Assembly (NCBI GenBank): GCA_001918155.1
Contig: MNFJ01000181.1
Coordinates: forward strand, 1-40,768
Direction: 5' to 3'
DNA: 40,768 nt
Source: Deltaproteobacteria bacterium 13_1_40CM_4_68_19
GTDB lineage: Bacteria > Myxococcota > Myxococcia > Myxococcales > 40CM-4-68-19
Below, piece after piece: positions 6,798 through 13,952 of this stretch (the first letter of the stretch is position 1; the number at the start of each line of letters is the position of its first letter). The position numbers and the translations under genes are program-made. Under the pieces are notes generated by a model that saw nothing but the letters and a program-made list of their open reading frames with translations, searched no databases and had not been told where the DNA came from.

Positions 6798-7862
6798 TCA
6801 AGGCGCTGCGCTGACCCGTGCCAGCAGCTCGTTGCCGACCTGCTCGGTGGTCGATGCGGGACCACCGAGCAGCGGCACCAGATCGGGCGTCCGCGCTCCG
6901 CTGCGCACCTGTTCTTCGACGGCGCCGCTCAGCCGCTGCGCCTCGCGGCGATGGCCGAGATGTTCCAGCATCAGCGCGCCCGAGAGCACCATCGCGAGCG
7001 GGTTCGCCTTGCCCTGCGAGGCGATGTCGGGAGCGCTGCCATGCACCGGCTCGAAGAGCGAGACGCGGCCCGGGTGGATGTTGCCGCTCGCCGCGATTCC
7101 CAGGCCGCCGGTGAGGGCCGCGCCCAGGTCGGTGAGGATGTCCCCGAAGAGGTTGTTCGTGACGATCACCTCGTACGCTTCCGGCTGGCGGATCAGGTCC
7201 ATCGCCAGCGCGTCGACGTACATCGCTTTCGCCTCGATGCCGGGGTGACGCCGGGCGACTTCCGCGAACGTGCGGCGCCAGAGCCCGTGGCCGAAGACCA
7301 GGACGTTCGCCTTGTCGGCCATGCATACGCGCCGCAGCCCGCGCTGCTGCGCATAGGCGAACGCGGCCTCGAGGATTCGCTCCACCCCTTTGCGCGTATT
7401 GATCTCGACCTCCTGCGCGACTTCGTCGGCAGTGCCCTGCCGCAGGACGCCGCCGGTCCCGGTGTATAGGCCCTCGGTGTTCTCGCGGAAGACGACGAAC
7501 TTGAGGTGCTCGCGCCCCTTACCCTTCAGCGGGCTGAGCCGGTCGTCGATCAGGATGCAGGGGCGCAGGTTGATGTACAGGTCCAGCTCGAAGCGCATCG
7601 CGAGGAGGATGCCCTTGGCGTGCTCGTTGCCTGGAACGCGCGGATCGCCGACGGCGCCGAAGTAGATGGCGGCGTACTCGCGGCGCAGCGTATCCATGAA
7701 CCCCGCCGGGAGCGTGGTGCGGTCGCGCAGGTACCGATCGGCGCCGAAATCGAACCAGTCGAACTGCAGCGGAAGCCCGAGGCTCTCCAGCACGCGCACG
7801 CCGATGCGCGCGACCTCCGGCCCGATTCCGTCGCCTGGGATGACGGCGATGCGCTGGGTCAT
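6798..7862 (-). CDS. leuB: 3-isopropylmalate dehydrogenase (LeuB-type)
   Basis: 354 residues. A beta-decarboxylating dehydrogenase that would oxidise 3-isopropylmalate with NAD+ in leucine synthesis. Features: AVIPGDGIGPEV at the N-terminus; GAVGDPRVPGNEHAKG; LRPC in the substrate-binding stretch; FRENTEGLYTGTGG; the YVDALAMDL and VTNNLFGDILTDLGAAL blocks with metal-binding Asp; and FEPVHGSAPDIA binding NAD+. The RENTEG loop is of the kind found in archaeal/actinobacterial LeuB, homoisocitrate and tartrate dehydrogenases rather than E. coli LeuB, so substrate is assigned partly by the LeuA- and LeuCD-like genes nearby. It is convergent with the ArsR-SRPBCC gene. Confidence 0.78.
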   Translation of the reverse strand: MTQRIAVIPGDGIGPEVARIGVRVLESLGLPLQFDWFDFGADRYLRDRTTLPAGFMDTLRREYAAIYFGAVGDPRVPGNEHAKGILLAMRFELDLYINLRPCILIDDRLSPLKGKGREHLKFVVFRENTEGLYTGTGGVLRQGTADEVAQEVEINTRKGVERILEAAFAYAQQRGLRRVCMADKANVLVFGHGLWRRTFAEVARRHPGIEAKAMYVDALAMDLIRQPEAYEVIVTNNLFGDILTDLGAALTGGLGIAASGNIHPGRVSLFEPVHGSAPDIASQGKANPLAMVLSGALMLEHLGHRREAQRLSGAVEEQVRSGARTPDLVPLLGGPASTTEQVGNELLARVSAAP

Positions 7863-7921
7863 GGGGGGCGCAGAGTAGAAGCGCGGGAGCGACGCGGCAA
7901 GCCTTGACTCCGGGGGTGGTT

Positions 7922-8149
7922 ATGGGTGTGATCCGCGCCCCTATGAAACAGAAGCAGAGCTCGCCACGGCCCCGGCAGCAGCCGGACACAGCGCAGGCGC
8001 CTTCCTTCGAGTCGGCGCCTTGGTCGCCTCGCGATCTGGTGCTCGAAGACCCGCGCCGGCCGGGTGAAGCCCCGTTGCGGCTCGTGCAGAACGATCACGT
8101 CGTCGATGTCGAGCTGGACGGCGACGCCATCGTTCGCGACAAGCTGTAG
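7922..8149 (+). CDS. Small hypothetical protein
   Basis: 75 residues from ATG 7922, with GGGGGTGG shortly upstream; ATG 7943 (68 residues) is an alternative. The first half is polar and Pro/Gln-rich (KQKQSSPRPRQQPDTAQ). The second half is acidic with alternating hydrophobics, ending DHVVDVELDGDAIVRDKL. Third codon positions are strongly G/C, supporting real coding on this strand. No signal peptide or helix-forming membrane stretch. It is divergent from leuB. Family not recognised. Confidence 0.5.
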   Translation: MGVIRAPMKQKQSSPRPRQQPDTAQAPSFESAPWSPRDLVLEDPRRPGEAPLRLVQNDHVVDVELDGDAIVRDKL

Positions 8150-8160
8150 CCTGGAAACAT

Positions 8161-8193
8161 GGCCGCAAAACCGCACTTCGTGCGGCAGCGGCT
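8161..8193 (+). repeat. Hairpin repeat, copy B
   Basis: Same architecture as copies A and C: outer stem GGCCGC/GCGGCT (one G-T pair), internal loop AAAA opposite CA, inner stem CCGCAC/GTGCGG, tip TTC. Unlike A and C, it lies between convergent genes (7922-8149 and 8268-8423) and lacks the upstream CGGTACA box. It abuts a second hairpin at 8193. Confidence 0.8.
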
Positions 8194-8225
8194 AGCCGCG
8201 CCGGCCGAAGGCCGGTTAGCGGCTA
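8193..8225 (+). repeat. Second hairpin adjoining copy B
   Basis: Outer stem TAGCCGC (8193-8199) pairs with GCGGCTA (8219-8225). The inner stem is CCGGCC (8201-8206) with GGCCGG (8210-8215) around GAA. It shares the outer stem letters of the preceding hairpin but has a different inner stem. Together the two could end transcription from both sides; no T-run follows. Confidence 0.65.
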
Positions 8226-8267
8226 CTCTTGAGCGCAAACAGTCGCAGACAAGTTATGAAATGTGTT

Positions 8268-8423
8268 CTAGCGTCGCCTTTGCCGCTTGACCTTGTTCGC
8301 TTGCTTCCCCAACGCGGTGCGCGTCTTCTTCGGCATTCTCGAGATCGTCCTCTTCCTGCGCGCCGCTCTCGCTGCCTTCTTGATGTTCCGGCGCGCCGCC
8401 GTTCGCTGTCGTGAAGTGGCCAC
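8268..8423 (-). CDS. Very small basic protein (51 residues)
   Basis: A minus-strand frame from GTG (8421-8423) to TAG (8268-8270). An in-frame stop lies a short way upstream, so GTG is the only usable start; no strong ribosome binding site is seen. The product is strongly basic: SRQRTAARRNIKKAARAA near the start, RKRTISRMPKKTRTALGKQ in the middle, and a KRQRRR tail. The pattern (TAARRNIKKA, then PKKTRTALGK) matches small Lys/Arg-rich proteins I have seen in proteobacterial genomes, with no known function; nucleic-acid binding is a reasonable guess. It lies convergent to the 7922-8149 gene, with hairpins between. Confidence 0.6.
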   Translation of the reverse strand: MATSRQRTAARRNIKKAARAARRKRTISRMPKKTRTALGKQANKVKRQRRR

Positions 8424-8544
8424 GCATCGACCATGCGCCGGCGCGCGGGGGTCCGGCTACCTGCGCGATCGAGACGCGTACACTTCTGCGCCATCGGCCC
8501 GTGCAATGCGGATACGCCGGCCCTGATTGCGGCAAGCTGGGCGC

Positions 8545-9594
8545 ATGATCCTGATCGCTTTGATCGCCGCGTGCATCCTCGAGAAGAGCGACTCCTGGGG
8601 ACCGGACGGCAAGCTGCCCCTGCGGGCGGAGACGGTGGTGAGCGGACTGGAAGTGCCGTGGAGCTTCGCCTTCTTGCCTGGAGGCGACGTGCTGGTCTCG
8701 GAGCGTCCGGGGCGGGTGCGGCTGCTGCAAGGCGGCAAGCTTCTCGCGCAGCCCGTGCTGGCGGTGAAGACCGGCGAGAGCAGCGAGGGCGGCCTGCTCG
8801 GGATCGCCGTGAGCCCGCGCGACGAGTCGCAGCTCTTCCTCTACCTCACGGCGCCCGGCCCGCAGAACCAACTCCAGCGTTGGACGCTCGCGAAGGACCA
8901 CCGGAGCGCAAAGCTCGACAAAGTCCTGGTCGCGGGCATCGGCGCCTCCCGCTTCCACGACGGCGGCCGGATCCGCTTCGGGCCGGACGGGGCCCTCTAC
9001 GTCGGCACCGGAGACGCGCGCCAGCCCGAACGCTCGCAGGACCCGAAGAGCCTGAACGGCAAGCTGCTTCGGGTGGAGCCGGAAGGAAAGGCGGCGCTGT
9101 TCCTCTCGGGAATCCGCAATACCGAGGGCTTCGACTGGCTGGACGACGATACGCTGGTGGTGACCGATCACGGGCCGAGCGGAGAGCTGGGCCGCTCCGC
9201 GCACGACGAGGTGAACGTCGCGCACAAGGGCGACAATCTGGGCTGGCCCGACATCTACGGCTGCCAGACGCGGCCTGGAATGGTCACGCCGCTCATCACC
9301 TGGTCGGAGCACGCTCTTCCGCCCGGTGGCGTCGCCGTCTATCGCGGCACCGCGATCCCCGAGCTGCGCGGCAGCATCCTAGTCGCCTCGCTGGCGGCCG
9401 AGCACATCCACCGCCTGGTGCTCCAGGGCGGAAACGTCGTCCTCCACGAAGTCTACTTCCGGCAGAAGTTCGGCAGGTTGCGGGAGATCGCGATGACGCC
9501 CTCGGGCGAACTGTGGGTTTCCACCAGCAACTGCGACGGCCGGGGCGAATGCGGGCCGGAGAAGGACCGGATCTTGAAAATCGTGCGGGAGTGA
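8545..9594 (+). CDS. PQQ-dependent sugar dehydrogenase family protein
   Basis: 349 residues from ATG 8545. A short hydrophobic N-terminus (MILIALIAACIL) looks like a signal or lipoprotein peptide with Cys at residue 10. A six-bladed beta-propeller of the glucose/sorbosone dehydrogenase type follows: VVSGLEVPWSFAFLPGGDVL, ERPGRVRLL, GLLGIAVSP, FHDGGRIRFGPDGALYVGTGD, and GIRNTEGFDW followed by HDEVNVAHKGDNLGWP and the late SILVASLAAEHIHRL. The HDGGRI and GDNLGWP segments belong to the PQQ/calcium region of soluble glucose dehydrogenase-like (YliI/Asd) proteins. Likely periplasmic; substrate unknown. Its stop lies next to the convergent aconitase-type gene with no room for a terminator. Confidence 0.85.
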   Translation: MILIALIAACILEKSDSWGPDGKLPLRAETVVSGLEVPWSFAFLPGGDVLVSERPGRVRLLQGGKLLAQPVLAVKTGESSEGGLLGIAVSPRDESQLFLYLTAPGPQNQLQRWTLAKDHRSAKLDKVLVAGIGASRFHDGGRIRFGPDGALYVGTGDARQPERSQDPKSLNGKLLRVEPEGKAALFLSGIRNTEGFDWLDDDTLVVTDHGPSGELGRSAHDEVNVAHKGDNLGWPDIYGCQTRPGMVTPLITWSEHALPPGGVAVYRGTAIPELRGSILVASLAAEHIHRLVLQGGNVVLHEVYFRQKFGRLREIAMTPSGELWVSTSNCDGRGECGPEKDRILKIVRE

Positions 9595-9595
9595 T

Positions 9596-11566
9596 CTACC
9601 CGGTGAGCGTCTCGAACACCGTCGTTCCGTGGTGCTGGATCGCCGGGACGATCCCGCCCTCGCCGACCAGCGCCTGGATGATCCGCGACGGCTCCTCGGC
9701 CGCGAACTCCTGGCCGGCGACGCGCACGATTCCGGCGGCGAGGTCCACCTCGATCTCCTCGCCCTCCTTCGCCAGCTCGTAGAACCGCGCGTCCTGGACG
9801 ACGAGGAACGGCAGCGCCTCGTTCACCAGGTTGCGCTTGTGGATGAACGCGTAGCTCTTCGCGACGATCGCCTGGATCCCGGCGCCCTTCAGCGCCAGGA
9901 CCGCCTGCTCGCGCGAGGATCCCGACCCCCAGCCTTCTCCCGCAACCACCACCTGCGCGCCTTCGCGGACCTTCTGCACGAAGTCCGGGCGGACGAAGTG
10001 GAACGCCTTCGCGCCCAGCTCGGGGAGCGCAGTGAGATGGCAGAACTGCCCGGGGATGATCGCGTCGGTGTCGACGTTGTCGCCGAAGCGCTGGACGCGC
10101 GAGCGGATGGTCCCGGCCTGCCGCCGGTCGGCGGCGCGCGCTTCCTTCGCGGAAATGGGGGTGGCACCCGCGGGCGCCAGGTGGATCTCCGGTCCGACGA
10201 CCCGCACCTCCGGCGCGCGCCGCGGCCTGCGCTCGCCGAGGATGCGTCGGAACTTCTCCTGATCGACGCGCGCGAGCAGCGAGCGGGGGTCGGTGATCTT
10301 CATCGCCTGCGCGCTGGCGGCGACGGTCGCGGCGCTGCCCAGGTGCGCGAGCGATCCGTCGCCCATCCGGTTCTCGAAGTTGCGGTTCTGGGAAGAGAGC
10401 CATTTCTCTCCCCGCCCTGCCTTGCGCGATGCCACCGCCAGGCACATCGAGCAGCCAGGCGGATCGACGCGGAACCCGGCCCGCTCGTAGACCGTCCACA
10501 GGCCCGCACGGCGCAGGTTCTCCTGGATGCCCAGGTCACCGGGGACCACGATCTGCTTGTCGTTCGCTGGTCGCGATACGCCTGCGGCATCGAGGACCAG
10601 CGCGCCCAGCACCAGCTCTTCCTCGGTGGTGGTGCAGGCCCCGATGAACAGTCCCTGCAGCTCGGTGCCAGCCAGCTCGGTCACGCCCTTCACGTTGTCC
10701 GGCGAGAACGGCACGGCGACCTGCGGCTCGAGCTGCGCGAGGTCCACCTGGAACTTGCGCGCGTAGGGCGCGTCATCGTCGGCGCGCAACGCGCGCATCG
10801 GCTTCACCGCCAGCGGATCGTCCTCGTGCGCGCGCCCGGCAAGCCACGCCGCGGTCACCTCGTCGGCCTCGAAGATCCCGTTCAGGCCCCCGAATTCCGC
10901 CGTCATGTTGGCGATCGCGAAGCGCGAGTCGGTGGAGAGCTGCCGGACGACTTCGCCGCGGTACTCGACGGACCGTTCCATGGCGACGGTGTTCCGCCCG
11001 AGCAGGCCGAGGGTGCGGAGGATGACGTCCTTGCCGGCGATGCCGAACGGCAGCGTTCCCGCGTACTCGATGGCGATGGCCTCCGGCACCTGGATCCACG
11101 AGCTGCCCAGCACCATCGCGACCACGATGTCCGCCCCGCCCAGGCCGATGGAGACCGCGCCGAGCCCGCCGTGCGAGGAGGTGTGACTGTCCGCGCCCAG
11201 CACCAGGTCGCCGGGCCGGACCAGGTCCCGATAGAACCGCGTGTGCAGGATGGTCTGGTTGGCGTCGTAGAAGTGACGGATGCCGCTCTCCTTCGCGAAC
11301 GTCCGCGACAGCTGGACGAGCTTCTGGGCGCGCTTGTCGTTCGCCAGCGTGACCGGATCGACGGTGTGATCGACGGCGAGGAAGAATCGATCCTTGTCGT
11401 GCAGTTTCGGACGGCCCAGCATGGAGTAGGTCCGCTCCATGCCGTTCCAGGCCAGCTCGCTGGCGATGGTCCAGTCCACCGAGATCTGGAGAACGTCGCC
11501 CGCCTGGACCCAGGGCCGCGGCAGGTTGCGCGCGTGCGACGCGAGGATCTTCTGCGTCAGGGTCAT
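9596..11566 (-). CDS. Fused LeuC-LeuD-like aconitase-family dehydratase
   Basis: 656 residues from ATG 11564-11566; ATG 11593 (665 residues) is possible, but MTLTQKILASHARN is the normal family opening. Residues 1 to about 430 are the large-subunit part: VDHTVDP, GADSHTSSHGGLGAVSIGLGGADI, then Fe-S ligands in GACTTTEEEL and PPGCSMCLAV. The last ~170 residues are the swivel (LeuD-like) domain: FGDNVDTDAIIPGQF and GEGWGSGSSREQAVLALKG. Bacterial isopropylmalate isomerases usually have separate LeuC and LeuD; here both are in one chain, as in fungal Leu1 and homoaconitase. Expected role is 2- to 3-isopropylmalate isomerisation, but homoaconitase or another aconitase-type substrate is possible. 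Confidence 0.82.
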   Translation of the reverse strand: MTLTQKILASHARNLPRPWVQAGDVLQISVDWTIASELAWNGMERTYSMLGRPKLHDKDRFFLAVDHTVDPVTLANDKRAQKLVQLSRTFAKESGIRHFYDANQTILHTRFYRDLVRPGDLVLGADSHTSSHGGLGAVSIGLGGADIVVAMVLGSSWIQVPEAIAIEYAGTLPFGIAGKDVILRTLGLLGRNTVAMERSVEYRGEVVRQLSTDSRFAIANMTAEFGGLNGIFEADEVTAAWLAGRAHEDDPLAVKPMRALRADDDAPYARKFQVDLAQLEPQVAVPFSPDNVKGVTELAGTELQGLFIGACTTTEEELVLGALVLDAAGVSRPANDKQIVVPGDLGIQENLRRAGLWTVYERAGFRVDPPGCSMCLAVASRKAGRGEKWLSSQNRNFENRMGDGSLAHLGSAATVAASAQAMKITDPRSLLARVDQEKFRRILGERRPRRAPEVRVVGPEIHLAPAGATPISAKEARAADRRQAGTIRSRVQRFGDNVDTDAIIPGQFCHLTALPELGAKAFHFVRPDFVQKVREGAQVVVAGEGWGSGSSREQAVLALKGAGIQAIVAKSYAFIHKRNLVNEALPFLVVQDARFYELAKEGEEIEVDLAAGIVRVAGQEFAAEEPSRIIQALVGEGGIVPAIQHHGTTVFETLTG

Positions 11567-11660
11567 CGGCCGGGGAGTCGGTGCGGAAACCATGAGGGGC
11601 TGCTACATGCATCGGGTTGGGCCCGTCTGCAACAGGCTTCAAGTGGAGCGCATCTCATAA

Positions 11661-11714
11661 CGGTACAATCTCAAGCGTAGGCGCAAGGCCGCACCTTCGG
11701 TGCGGCAGCGCCTA
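11661..11714 (+). repeat. Hairpin repeat, copy C
   Basis: Hairpin 11678-11714 has outer stem TAGGCGC/GCGCCTA, internal loop AAGG opposite CA, inner stem CCGCACC/GGTGCGG and tip TTC. The outer stem differs from copy A by changes that keep pairing (AGCCGC/GCGGCT becomes AGGCGC/GCGCCT). A CGGTACAATCTCAA box at 11661-11674 matches the one before copy A except for one base; its TACAAT could also serve as a -10. It lies in the divergent region upstream of the WS/DGAT gene, 16 bases before the ATG. Confidence 0.8.
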
Positions 11715-11730
11715 GTATGCTGGCGAGGGC

Positions 11731-13107
11731 ATGGAAACCTGGTACGAGCGCCTGAGCGCCCTCGACTCGCTCTTCCTGGAGCTCGAGGACCGCAGCGCCC
11801 ACATGCACGTCGGAGCGGTGGCCATCTTCGATGGACCGCCGCCGCCCTACCGGGATCTGCTAGCGCTGATCGAGGCCCGCCTCCAGCACGTTCCCCGTTA
11901 TCGGCAGCGGGTGATGTTCGTTCCCCTCAAACAGGGGCGGCCCGTCTGGGTCGACGAGACCCAGTTCGATCTCGAGTACCACGTGCGCCACACCGCGCTT
12001 CCAGCTCCGGGAGGAGAGGCCGAATTGAAGAAGCTGGTCGGGCGGCTCTTCTCCCAGGCGCTCGATCGGGACAAGCCGCTCTGGGAGATGTGGCTCGTCG
12101 AGGGGCTGGGCGAGTCGCGCTTCGCCATCGTCAGCAAGACGCACCATTGCATGCTCGACGGCGTCTCCGGAGTCGATCTCGCCACCGTGCTGATGGATCG
12201 CCATCCGGATCCTTCGCCCCCGACCGCGCCGGCGCCGTGGAAGCCCCGAAAGGCGCCCAAGGCGGCGGACCTCCTGGTCAGCTCGATCAAGGAGCAGCTC
12301 TCGAACCCGCTGCGGATGGCGAGGGAGGCGCTCCAGCCGAACAGCGAGGCGGTGAAGCTCCTCAGCGAGGTGTTCAGCGGCCTGAGACCGTTCGTCGAGG
12401 TGGTAACGATGGGCCGGGCCCCGCAGTCACCGCTGAACGTGCCCATCGGACCGCACCGGCGATTCGAGATGGTCGAGATCCCGCTGGCGAAGGTCAAAGC
12501 CGTGCGGGCGGCGCACGGCGGCACCGTGAACGACGTCATCCTCGCCACCGTCGCCGGCGCGCTCCGATCCTGGCTGAGCGCGCGGCACGGGCCGGCGGAG
12601 ACGGACTTGCGGGTGCTGGTGCCCGTCAGCATGCGGTCGCGGAAAGCGCGCGGGACCTACGGCAACCAGGTCTCGGCGGTGTTCTGCACGCTCCCGCTCA
12701 CCGAGCCGGATCCGGTGCAGAGGCTGGGCAAGGTGCACGGGGCGATGATGACCGCGATGAAGAGCGGATCGGCGGTGGGCGCGCACGCGCTCTCGCGGCT
12801 CGGCGATTTCGCGCCTCCGCAGCTGCTCGCGCAGGCGGCGCGGCTGCAGGCCGTCTCGCGGATGTTCAACCTGGTGGTCACGAACGTGCCCGGTCCGCAG
12901 TTTCCCCTCTACCTCCTGGGACGGAAGATGCTGCGCTGCTACCCGCAGGTGCCGCTGGCGGCGCACCAGTCCGTGGGGATTGCGCTGCTCAGCTACCACG
13001 GCCAGATCGGGGCCGGGCTGCTCGGCGACGCGGACGCCGCGCGCGACCTGCCGGCGCTCGCGCAAGCGATGCACAGCGCGCTGGACGAGCTTCATGCCGC
13101 TGGTTGA
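11731..13107 (+). CDS. Wax ester synthase / diacylglycerol acyltransferase (WS/DGAT)
   Basis: 458 residues from ATG 11731, with GAGGG just upstream. It transfers fatty acyl groups from acyl-CoA to fatty alcohols or diacylglycerol, making storage lipid at the membrane. The N-terminus is typical (YERLSALDSLFLELED, then MHVGAVAIFDG). The catalytic HHxxxDG is present as HHCMLDG near residue 138. Later family blocks include GTVNDVILATVAGALRSWL, VPVSMRSRKARGTYGNQVS, and FNLVVTNVPGPQFPLYLLGR near residue 385. Full length for the family. The 3' end overlaps the downstream hydrolase start by 14 bases, suggesting translational coupling and a shared lipid role. Confidence 0.93.
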   Translation: METWYERLSALDSLFLELEDRSAHMHVGAVAIFDGPPPPYRDLLALIEARLQHVPRYRQRVMFVPLKQGRPVWVDETQFDLEYHVRHTALPAPGGEAELKKLVGRLFSQALDRDKPLWEMWLVEGLGESRFAIVSKTHHCMLDGVSGVDLATVLMDRHPDPSPPTAPAPWKPRKAPKAADLLVSSIKEQLSNPLRMAREALQPNSEAVKLLSEVFSGLRPFVEVVTMGRAPQSPLNVPIGPHRRFEMVEIPLAKVKAVRAAHGGTVNDVILATVAGALRSWLSARHGPAETDLRVLVPVSMRSRKARGTYGNQVSAVFCTLPLTEPDPVQRLGKVHGAMMTAMKSGSAVGAHALSRLGDFAPPQLLAQAARLQAVSRMFNLVVTNVPGPQFPLYLLGRKMLRCYPQVPLAAHQSVGIALLSYHGQIGAGLLGDADAARDLPALAQAMHSALDELHAAG

Positions 13108-13918
13108 CCGGGGCCGGCACCAGATCCACTTCGAGTCGATCGGCGACCCGGCGAGACCGCCGGTGCTGCTCATCATGGGCCTCGCCCTCTCCTCGCGCGC
13201 CTGGGACCGTCTCCCGCAGCTGCTCGCGCGAGACTTCCACGTATTGGTCTTCGACAACGTCGGCACCGGCAAGTCGGGGCGCAGGGGGTTCGCCTACCGC
13301 ATGCGGGACCTCGCCGACGACGCGGCGTCGGTGATCGAAGCCTCGGGCGCGCAAGCCGCGCACGTGTTCGGCATCTCCATGGGCGGGATGGTCGCGCAGG
13401 AGCTTGCGATCCTGCATCCCGAGCGGGTCCAGACCCTTGCGCTCGGATGCACCTTCGCCTCCTGGCGCAAGGGGACCTCCCCCTCGCTGGGGACCAAGCT
13501 GGATCTGCTGCTGCTCAATCTCGGGTTCGTGACGCCGGCGCGGATCTCGCGCATCCTGGTCTCCGCCGAATGGCATGCCGCGCACCCGGAAAGCGCCCTC
13601 CGCTGGCTCGAGCGCGCGGAGCGGACGGCGCTCCGCTTCGCCACCGCGCAGGTGCTCGCGGTCGCGCGGCACGATACCCTCGACAGGCTGGCCAGGATCC
13701 GCGCGCCGACGCTGGTGCTCACGGGGAGCGCGGACAAGCTCGTGCCGCCGGTGAACTCGGAGGTGCTCGCCCGCAACATCCCGGGTGCACGCCTGGTCCT
13801 GCTGCGCGGCGCCGGCCACGTGTTTCCGCTCGAGCGCGAAGCGGAGACCGTCGACGCCCTGCGCGAGCACTTCCTCGGCGCAGCGGCCCGGAAGCGACCC
13901 GATTCCACTCTTCCTTGA
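13094..13918 (+). CDS. Alpha/beta hydrolase
   Basis: 274 residues from ATG 13094, which lies inside the end of the WS/DGAT gene; the longer upstream reading of this frame is only a shadow. The fold follows the alpha/beta hydrolase order: oxyanion region LLIMGLALSSRAWD, FDNVGTGKSGRR, nucleophile elbow GISMGGMVAQELA (Ser near residue 95), catalytic Asp region LVLTGSADKLVPP, and His in RGAGHVFPLE near the end. Esterases and lipases of this group often sit beside acyltransferases; turnover of the stored lipid or of an intermediate is plausible. Actual substrate unknown. The next gene starts 34 bases on. Confidence 0.88.
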   Translation: MPLVDRGRHQIHFESIGDPARPPVLLIMGLALSSRAWDRLPQLLARDFHVLVFDNVGTGKSGRRGFAYRMRDLADDAASVIEASGAQAAHVFGISMGGMVAQELAILHPERVQTLALGCTFASWRKGTSPSLGTKLDLLLLNLGFVTPARISRILVSAEWHAAHPESALRWLERAERTALRFATAQVLAVARHDTLDRLARIRAPTLVLTGSADKLVPPVNSEVLARNIPGARLVLLRGAGHVFPLEREAETVDALREHFLGAAARKRPDSTLP

Positions 13919-13952
13919 TCTGAAGAGGGTGAGGAGCATAGGGTCCGCCGCC

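Noticed and set aside
8254-9312. Minus-strand 352-codon frame over the sugar dehydrogenase
   Set aside because: Shadow of the beta-propeller gene; only the short basic frame at 8268-8423, in a different phase, looks coding.
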